Shown piece by piece: positions 59,001-64,000 of a stretch of 64,000 bases of DNA. The translations under genes were made by a program, and so were the position numbers. Origin of the DNA: Phycisphaerales bacterium (GTDB taxonomy: Bacteria > Planctomycetota > Phycisphaerae > Phycisphaerales > UBA1924); the NCBI GenBank assembly GCA_013360675.1, contig JABWBB010000004.1:1-64000 (forward strand). Direction: 5' to 3'. The notes beneath the pieces were generated by a model, which worked only from the letters and a program-made list of their open reading frames with translations, did not search any database and was not told the DNA's origin. Position 1 is the first letter of the stretch; each line of letters opens with the position of its first letter.

Positions 59001-60655
59001 TCCTGGTTCTCGGGCACCAGCCGCAGGAATGCTTCGTACCCCGCCTTGGCTTCGCTCCACTGCTGCAGGCTCGCGCACAGGTCGGCGAAGGAGAGCATCG
59101 CCCGCAGATCCGTCGGACGCACCGCCATGTACTGCTTGAGCAGTTCCTTCGTACGCCCGGTCTGCTGCACGTTGTAGGCCACCTGCGCGCCCAGCCAGAG
59201 GGCCTCGGCGTCGTTGCCGCCCGTGATGCGGATGTAGTTGTCGAGCAGGCGATTCGCCGCCGCATACTGCTTGTCCATCAGCGCGATCATCGCGTCGATG
59301 AGCATCAGACGGGGCGAATCGGGGCGTTCCTCGGCGGCAAACTTCTCGCGGAAAGCCTTGGCCAGCTTCGCGGCTTCGTTCAGAGTCGCTTCGTCCTTGC
59401 CGGTCACCGCGGCGTGTTCCCATGCCTTGCCGGCCCACAGCGCCTGTAGGTAGCGGGCGCCCGTGCGCAGCCCGAACAACCGCACCCCCGCCGCGCCCAC
59501 CGGCTTGGGCGGGAGATCGATGACCGCCTGGACCTGCGAGATCGCCTCGTCGTAGGCCTGGCGCGAGGCGAGCAGGTCGGCCCGCAGCAGCAGCAGTTCG
59601 GCGTCATCGGGGCGCTTGACGATCATGGCCCGCACCACTTCTTCGGTGCGTGCGCCGTTGGCCGTCGGGTCCACGATCTCTTCCGCGGCGCGCAGGCGAG
59701 AGAGCAGCGCCATGGTGGCCTCACCCTCGGGCAGCGCAAGGATGCCCGAGGCGATCTTCTCGATGGAGGCCCTGGTCCGCTCGCGGAAGGCCGTGGTGGC
59801 GTTGCGGAGCTGCGCCAGGTCGGTCACGCCGCGCAATGACTGCCGCGTCGCTTCGAGTTCGTCGCGCAGCGCGTAGGTCTCGACCCAGGGGTGACCGGGG
59901 CGGCGCTGCGCCAGCGTGGCGATCACCTGGGCCGCTTTTTCGCGGGCGGCTTTGGCCTCGTCGAGTTTCTGCGCTGTTTCGAGGCGGGATGCCTGGATCG
60001 TGTACCACCCCTCGAGGGTGATGGCGCACTCCACGTCATCGGGGTCCTGCGCCAGCGCGGCCTCGAGATCTTCGCGGGCGCGTTCCACCACCTCGGGCTT
60101 GAGGTCGGGCGTGCGCTCGATGATCCGCACCCACGCGATGCCCCGATATCGACGCAGCACGTTGGCCTTGGGGTCGGTCAGCGCGTCGCTCCCGGGCGAC
60201 TGGTAGTGCGCCAGAAGGCTCTCGGTTTCGCGGATCATCCCGTCGTTGGCCCCGCGGTTGAACTCCATCCCGTCGATCTCGCTCTTGAGCAGATCGAGAT
60301 ACTTCCGCTGAATGTCGAACTGCCCGCGGCTGACCAGCGCGAGTTGGCGGTGAGCCGCCATATAGAACCCGTAATATTCGCCAAACTCTGACGGCGTGTT
60401 CGGGATCGCCTTCTCCAGGCTGTCAATCCACTTGTTCAGGTATTCGACGTTGCTCTGTTCCTTGTTGACGGCCCTGGAGTAGAGCTCCGCCGCCCCCTTG
60501 TAATCCTTCTCGGCCATCTTCGCATCGCCCAGCCCGGCCAGGTCCGACGCCGACTTCAGGAACACCGTCGATGCGACCCACGCCACCCCGACGAACGCGG
60601 CGAACAACGTCGCCGACAGGATGATGATGAACTTCTTATTGACTTGTGCGGCCAT
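56057..60655 (-). CDS. Giant TPR-repeat protein of the exosortase locus
   Basis: This 1532-residue protein has one N-terminal membrane helix (FIIILSATLFAAFVGVAWVA) and then almost entirely tetratricopeptide-type helical repeats. Examples are AKMAEKDYKGAAELYSRAV, SVEAVRSYQEAMKLRPND and GKHPQAEEVWRAGTTAFPND. It would lie in the periplasm as a long scaffold. Exosortase loci often contain a TPR protein (PrsT in PEP-CTERM systems), but PrsT is a lipoprotein of about 900 residues; here there is no lipobox and the length is much greater. SD-like AGGAG precedes the ATG. The middle of the operon position suggests a role in assembly or export of the polysaccharide. Confidence 0.88.
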   Translation of the reverse strand: MAAQVNKKFIIILSATLFAAFVGVAWVASTVFLKSASDLAGLGDAKMAEKDYKGAAELYSRAVNKEQSNVEYLNKWIDSLEKAIPNTPSEFGEYYGFYMAAHRQLALVSRGQFDIQRKYLDLLKSEIDGMEFNRGANDGMIRETESLLAHYQSPGSDALTDPKANVLRRYRGIAWVRIIERTPDLKPEVVERAREDLEAALAQDPDDVECAITLEGWYTIQASRLETAQKLDEAKAAREKAAQVIATLAQRRPGHPWVETYALRDELEATRQSLRGVTDLAQLRNATTAFRERTRASIEKIASGILALPEGEATMALLSRLRAAEEIVDPTANGARTEEVVRAMIVKRPDDAELLLLRADLLASRQAYDEAISQVQAVIDLPPKPVGAAGVRLFGLRTGARYLQALWAGKAWEHAAVTGKDEATLNEAAKLAKAFREKFAAEERPDSPRLMLIDAMIALMDKQYAAANRLLDNYIRITGGNDAEALWLGAQVAYNVQQTGRTKELLKQYMAVRPTDLRAMLSFADLCASLQQWSEAKAGYEAFLRLVPENQDVAQRLERVKVAMGEARSDNPVTQALIDADKMTRDLTGSPDAHTRIQDFLRQAAARHNQDPQLVTALAMAHMRVADREGALRAIEAGLAVHPESAALKALKISAENPDRIAAQMALLDAQDMTPLDRVLTKYSITREAGRRDMMKNFRDEAARMGPDDPRVIEIMFMDALEEKRFDDAQRITDRAQKDDLDRAQGRTFRARLMATQGNAAGAVTLMEEVVKAGGAAPEAWRLLGRMQQGMGRSVEAVRSYQEAMKLRPNDVPTIMDLLNAMISTGRLDDALKLARENERYARGNLDFVNVLLGLEADIGDKAKALQRRQDIARAAPENRDNLMALAAHHMQLQQWTDARARIDQVRRLSDGLDAVSMDAAWHYAQKDVAKGRKVFDDYIAALDQTNLTSEPYMALAQFLYGQNDPEGAIAALAQGKSKQSPKTLEIDKATSDLLFQMGDWARALEASAAVVKGGADTAERLYQKRSAECQVRLGKFAEALETLNTVAAGRDPDAITLLLMADAKQGMGDPRGRKELLDRAVSKFPDDPTVFFRRGEMLLEDPKQYRDAVADFSRVVQLSPDNWFALRMRAQAHLQGGSLDDALRDLRQAARVAPRNDDLVYGLVRDMVAMGRTSEAIEVANDVIGRRQGEANALAAFGLVFYNAKQWAQAQTYLRRAFEADKNTAIVQRYLDSLLNAEPPDLVQAEIALKTVDDRVSSNPGLLMAYSKLRHGQGRSTDMAQFAIQAMRLLDQENPGQMLSWFNDMRRLLPEPGRLLTFIERTEQLGISPAWMAYFRGDLMTQQKADTALFEQGLGLFRSQLDATNRPIAMLSYRRLGSVLYAEGKHPQAEEVWRAGTTAFPNDVEMLNNLAYLLAKHQNKAQEALPLAEKAAQLNSSASEVLDTLGVVYTLLQNHDMAISALDRALMFAQTPQAVVQTSVHLATALQNAGRAEDAKVRIRMAIDTAEKAGDQISPGTRKELQDVRTQILGQ

Positions 60656-60725
60656 GTGCCTGCTCCTGGTCCTGTTGTGCCTCGTGCCGGCGGCGGCGCG
60701 ACTCTGAAATCAGCGTGTGCACCCT

Positions 60726-61565
60726 TTACGGGGTTGCACCGCCGGGATACCGACCCGCTTCAACTTCCACCCAATCCGGAACGCACCGCATGATCTCGGG
60801 CATCAGTTCGCTCAGCAGCGAGCCCGCCCGCGCCACCAGTTCCTCGCCGCTCGACACGCTCGTGCTCGTCACCTGGATCTTCAGGTAGTACGCGTAGACG
60901 CTCCGCAGGTCGAACGCCAGCAGGCGCACCTGCTCGGCCCGCGAGACCCAGCCCCCGTTGGCCACGAAGAGGTACGCGCTGTACACCTCCGTCCCGCCCG
61001 GGTTGAGGAACTTCATCGTGCGCATCTGCATCCCCGCCGCATCGCGCGGCAGGCGAACGTACGTCCCGGGCCGATCCGAGTATTCATCGGTCACGCGGGC
61101 CTCGAAGAGCGTGGCGTCCTCGTTGACGGCACGCCACTGCGAGGCATCCAGCCCCAGCGGGATATCGCCCAGGATCTGGCCGATCTGCATCCCACCACCC
61201 ACGAAGCAGCGGTCGGGCACGTGCGGCACAGGGCCGATGTTCCCCGTGTAATACGCCAGGTGCAGGTCGATCAGCACCGGCGCGTTCGCATCCGATGACT
61301 TGAGCCGGTACATGCGGCTGAGGTAGTTGGTCGTCCCCAGGACCGACTCGATTTCGGCCTCTTCACGCCGGTCGTTGCCCACGCTGATCCACGAGGTGGT
61401 TTCACGCGGCACGCGCGTCACCAGCCGCCGATCGGGCGCGTGGATCTCCTTCTTCTCGAAGTAGATCTCGAAATACGCCGCCCCGGCGCCCAGCCCCGCC
61501 GCCGCCGCCGCCAGCAGGATCACGACCACCAGGTACGCGGGATTGCGCAGCGCCCCGACAATCAT
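60726..61565 (-). CDS. EpsI-family exosortase-associated protein (DUF3485)
   Basis: This 279-residue protein has one N-terminal membrane helix (YLVVVILLAAAAAGLGAGAAY) and a periplasmic domain. PHVPDRCFVGGG corresponds to the conserved His/Pro/Cys stretch of EpsI proteins. The end is LPEIMRCVPDWVEVEAG-like (here SELMPEIMRCVPDWVEV). In some bacteria EpsI is fused to the exosortase; here it is a separate gene with a four-base overlap of its ATG with the exosortase stop, which shows that the two are made together. Confidence 0.88.
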   Translation of the reverse strand: MIVGALRNPAYLVVVILLAAAAAGLGAGAAYFEIYFEKKEIHAPDRRLVTRVPRETTSWISVGNDRREEAEIESVLGTTNYLSRMYRLKSSDANAPVLIDLHLAYYTGNIGPVPHVPDRCFVGGGMQIGQILGDIPLGLDASQWRAVNEDATLFEARVTDEYSDRPGTYVRLPRDAAGMQMRTMKFLNPGGTEVYSAYLFVANGGWVSRAEQVRLLAFDLRSVYAYYLKIQVTSTSVSSGEELVARAGSLLSELMPEIMRCVPDWVEVEAGRYPGGATP

Positions 61566-62494
61566 GACGGCTTCCCCTTGGCGGTGGAGGGAGCGTCGGC
61601 GACGGCGTGATTCAAAGCCCACACCGCCCCGAGGAAGAGGAACAACCCGGGCACCAGCAGCACCATGCCGATCAGCATGTGCGCGTTACCCTGCGCCAGG
61701 TGCACGTTCACCAGCGTCAACAGCCCAAGCACCGCCACCCGGATCACGTTGAGCAACACCGCCACGGGCATCGCCAGCAGCATGATCGCGCCCCGCTGCC
61801 ACCAGTAGCGGCAAGAGAACACGGCCACGATCGCCGCCAGCGCCAGGAAGGCGATCACCATCCGCATGCCCGAGCAGGCCTCGGCGACGTTGAGCCGCTG
61901 CGGCGGACCGCTCCCGATCACCTCGAGCAGGTTGCCGTCCCGCGTGACCGCGAAGCCCGCCATCGAGCCGATCACCGCCAGCAGCACCTCCGCCCCCTTC
62001 GAGGCGATCAGCTGCAGCTGGAAGGTCACCGTCGCCATGATCTGGGGAGAGATTTGCACGCTGAAGACCAGGAACGCAATCGGGAGGAACAGGTAACGAA
62101 AGGCGCCGGGGCCCAGCAGCAGCAGGGTCGCCCCCGCCAAGGTCAGGATCAGCGCAAAGCCCTGGCTCATGTGGTTGGGCACGCCCACCACGAAGAAGAA
62201 GTACGAGACAATCCCCAGCACGAACGGGGCCAGCCCGGGCCAGAAGGTCCCCATCCGGGCCTGGAGAAGTTCGCGCCAGTTCTGGCGGATCAGGTACCAC
62301 GACACGAACGGGATCAAGTAGACGTGCCCCCAGTCATCGAGCGCGTCCCACGAGAGCTTGTGCTGCGTCCACAGCCAGCGGAAGAACAGTCCCACGAACA
62401 ACACGCCCACGAAGCCCAGCGCGATCCACGTGCGCGTCGTCGGCGCCGCGCGGCTTGACCCCGCCCCGACGACACCGCCCCCCACCGGATTCAT
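61562..62494 (-). CDS. Exosortase (EpsH-type transpeptidase)
   Basis: This 310-residue membrane protein has about eight helices. The catalytic cysteine lies in NVAEACSGMRMVIAF, the conserved arginine in LLNVIRVAVLGLL, and the histidine in AHMLIGMVLL, matching the Cys-Arg-His triad of exosortases. These enzymes cleave C-terminal sorting signals (PEP-CTERM) and are often linked to extracellular polysaccharide. The start at MNPVGGG was chosen because the longer reading has no family character and its upstream part overlaps a promoter-like region. A TAGTAT on the minus strand at 62542-62547 is a candidate -10. No PEP-CTERM protein is obvious in the window. Confidence 0.92.
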   Translation of the reverse strand: MNPVGGGVVGAGSSRAAPTTRTWIALGFVGVLFVGLFFRWLWTQHKLSWDALDDWGHVYLIPFVSWYLIRQNWRELLQARMGTFWPGLAPFVLGIVSYFFFVVGVPNHMSQGFALILTLAGATLLLLGPGAFRYLFLPIAFLVFSVQISPQIMATVTFQLQLIASKGAEVLLAVIGSMAGFAVTRDGNLLEVIGSGPPQRLNVAEACSGMRMVIAFLALAAIVAVFSCRYWWQRGAIMLLAMPVAVLLNVIRVAVLGLLTLVNVHLAQGNAHMLIGMVLLVPGLFLFLGAVWALNHAVADAPSTAKGKPS

Positions 62495-62547
62495 GATCAC
62501 ACCGGACAAAGACCCGCTCCTCTTGCTGATGCGTGCGTCCGATACTA

Positions 62548-62572
62548 CGAACCCGCCCCCCCTGGGGGTTCG
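62548..62572 (-). repeat. Inverted repeat CGAACCC / GGGTTCG at the exosortase promoter
   Basis: A perfect seven-base inverted repeat with an eleven-base centre lies directly upstream of TAGTAT (62547 to 62542, minus strand), the candidate -10 of the exosortase gene. It occupies the spacer and -35 area, so it may be an operator or the end of the wza transcript. Confidence 0.4.
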
Positions 62573-62653
62573 GGAACATTCCAACGATCGGCCAACGACG
62601 CCCCCAGCCTCACGACCGGGCCCTGTTTTCCACGCCCTTCTCGCGGCGGAACG

Positions 62654-64000
62654 CTAGAAACTCCGCTCGACCGGGGGAGGCCCGAAGACGTCGTTGCCAA
62701 AGTTGCGATCCATCAGGAAGCCAAACCCGTACGTCGCCCGGAACCCGTTGCGGACCACCGCCAGCGGCACGGCCCAGAAGTTCGTCCCGATGTTGATCCG
62801 GTCGTTGGGCTTGAGCAACAGGTCCGGCTGCGTCTGCTCGGCGATCGCCCGAAGGTCCAGGCGGATCGTCGCCTGCCGATCGCGGCCGATCATCCGCTGC
62901 AGATCCACGCGCTCGGGGATCGCCAGCCCCGCCAAACCGCCCGCCGAGTCGACCGCTCGCAGCAGCGTCATGCCCCCCGATGCCGGGATGCTGATCGGCC
63001 CCACGCGGTTGATCTGCCCGCTCATATAGATCAGGCCAGAGGTCGGTACGGGCAGACGTACTACGTCTCCGGGGCGGATCACGATGTTCACCGCCTGACG
63101 CCCCGACAGCAGGTCCTTCATCGGCACGCGGATGATCCGCTGCGTCACCAGCATCTCATCACCCGCAGGCGATCCGCTGCCGGGCCCGCCCGGCGCGCTC
63201 GTGCGGCTGACTTGCACCCACTTCCCGTTCAGGAAGACCCATGACGTGGGATTCGTTTCGGGAGCGCTTCCCCCGGCCGGGGCTGGCGCGGGACGGGTCT
63301 CGGGCAGATCCACCACCGGGGGCTGATCCTCCGGCTGCCAGCCGCGCCCGAATGTGCCCGGCGCTCCCGGCGGCGTGCTCGTCGGCGTCGTGGTTGGGGT
63401 GGTCGCGGGAGGGGTCGCGGGCGCAGTCGCAGGTGAGGTGCCGGGCGCGATCTGATCGATCAGATCCAGCACCGCGCCACCCTCGGGGCCCTTCGGGGCT
63501 TCGCTCGGGGGGGGCGTCTGCGGCGACTTGGGCTCGGGGGCGATGTCCTTGATGATGTCGATGATGCTGCGGCCGGGTTCGGTGCCGGGCTTGACCGGCT
63601 CGCGCGGGGGGAGCGTCGGTGTCGAGCCGCGGAAGGTCTCGCTCAGCGGGACCTGGCGGATGATGTAGACCTCGGGGATGTCTTCGTTGAAAACCCCGCC
63701 CACGGTGACGGCGTCGAGCAGGCGATAGTCGGGCTTGGGGATGAGATAGGGCCCGGGATTCTCGACGTTCCCGACGAGCGTAAAGGTCATCTGGCGCTGC
63801 TGGACCGCGCGGACCGAGATCAGCGGATTTCGCACCAGGCGACGCGCCAGCGCGATGAGGGCGCCCTCGATCTCCTGGGTGGTCATTTCCGTGACCGCGA
63901 CGCGACCCAACTGCGGGATCTCGATCGAACCACGGTTGTCGATCGTCACCTCATACAACTCGGGACGCCCCACCTCAACCAGGTCGTACGCGGTGACCTG
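62654..64000 (-). CDS. Wza-type polysaccharide export protein, N-terminus cut off
   Basis: The frame is open to base 64000, so the N-terminus lies outside; 448 codons are visible. The start of what is seen (YDLVEVGRPELYEVTIDNRG, then IEIPQLGRVAV) is the polysaccharide biosynthesis/export domain of outer-membrane Wza channels. SLBB-like stretches follow (FTLVGNVENPGPYLIP and MSGQINRVGPISIPASG). A Pro/Thr-rich disordered linker (visible residues about 130-245) separates the halves, unusual for Wza. The C-terminus ends in a Phe after PPPVERS. It is the first gene seen of the exopolysaccharide operon and lies 159 bases upstream of the exosortase. Confidence 0.88.
   Translation of the reverse strand, partial: QVTAYDLVEVGRPELYEVTIDNRGSIEIPQLGRVAVTEMTTQEIEGALIALARRLVRNPLISVRAVQQRQMTFTLVGNVENPGPYLIPKPDYRLLDAVTVGGVFNEDIPEVYIIRQVPLSETFRGSTPTLPPREPVKPGTEPGRSIIDIIKDIAPEPKSPQTPPPSEAPKGPEGGAVLDLIDQIAPGTSPATAPATPPATTPTTTPTSTPPGAPGTFGRGWQPEDQPPVVDLPETRPAPAPAGGSAPETNPTSWVFLNGKWVQVSRTSAPGGPGSGSPAGDEMLVTQRIIRVPMKDLLSGRQAVNIVIRPGDVVRLPVPTSGLIYMSGQINRVGPISIPASGGMTLLRAVDSAGGLAGLAIPERVDLQRMIGRDRQATIRLDLRAIAEQTQPDLLLKPNDRINIGTNFWAVPLAVVRNGFRATYGFGFLMDRNFGNDVFGPPPVERSF

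Noticed and set aside
1-64000. tRNA, rRNA, CRISPR and mobile-element search
   Set aside because: I looked for T-loop sequences, repeated spacers, transposase motifs and terminal inverted repeats and saw none that hold up by eye. A covariance-model search was not possible.

Overview
The window is high-GC bacterial chromosome with dense coding and short intergenic gaps. Several features together suggest a planctomycete, most likely of the Phycisphaerae type. There are several type II/IV pseudopilins of the '[17 protein letters not shown]' kind with DG-type C-termini, a complete pilM-pilN-pilO-(unknown)-pilB block, and a tricorn protease homologue. There is also an exosortase exopolysaccharide locus, a membrane Ser/Thr kinase, and an apparently normal peptidoglycan machinery (murG, ftsW, mrdA, rodA). 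This placement is inferred from gene content; there is no rRNA in the window. I saw no tRNA gene, CRISPR array, insertion sequence or phage gene.

Layout. 1-8.6 kb: end of mnmE, clpS, a stand-alone MshEN-like protein, rimO, ftsW-murG, a pseudo-receiver-like protein followed by a diguanylate cyclase, and a HAD phosphatase. 8.6-10.8 kb: an accessory island with a pseudopilin on the minus strand, divergent from a cysteine-rich secreted protein and a secreted protein with a C-terminal anchor; the divergent promoter is the closest to consensus in the window. 10.9-17 kb (minus): pilB/gspE, an unknown pilus protein, pilO, pilN, pilM, and upstream of them futalosine hydrolase mqnB. 17-21 kb: an HlyD-type adaptor, a small anchored protein, a family-4-like uracil-DNA glycosylase without its usual cluster cysteines, and a pilin-like protein. 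21-25 kb (minus): a large secreted tricorn homologue. 25-28.7 kb: an unknown protein, two tandem PAS-LuxR regulators behind a long leader, and folE2. 28.7-36.1 kb: mrdA-rodA-rsmG, a DinG-type helicase and a DUF4287/DUF5655 protein. 36.2-41.5 kb: phosphomannomutase, a KAP-like membrane NTPase and UvrD/PcrA. 41.5-46.7 kb (minus): an amino-acid permease with a fused universal stress domain, elbB, a small membrane protein and two pseudopilins. 46.9-51.2 kb: Ser/Thr kinase, infC, a small unknown protein, and an orphan MacB/FtsX-type permease. 51.2-64 kb (minus): one exopolysaccharide/exosortase operon with wza, xrt, epsI, a giant TPR protein, a Wzz/BY-kinase-like protein, an NDP-sugar epimerase and a WecA/TagO-type initiating transferase.

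How they fit together. Cell-wall synthesis appears as two transglycosylase/transpeptidase modules (ftsW-murG and mrdA-rodA). The surface machinery has three parts: type IV pilus/type II secretion, several pseudopilins, and an exosortase-linked polysaccharide exporter. A diguanylate cyclase, a lone MshEN-like domain, the MshEN-like front of PilB and a kinase with an MshEN-like front suggest that cyclic di-GMP could link the pilus and signalling parts (inference).

Two expression features stand out. Many genes have a TANNNT hexamer ending five to seven bases before the start codon, as expected for leaderless transcripts. infC appears to start at an AUC codon behind a near-perfect Shine-Dalgarno sequence.
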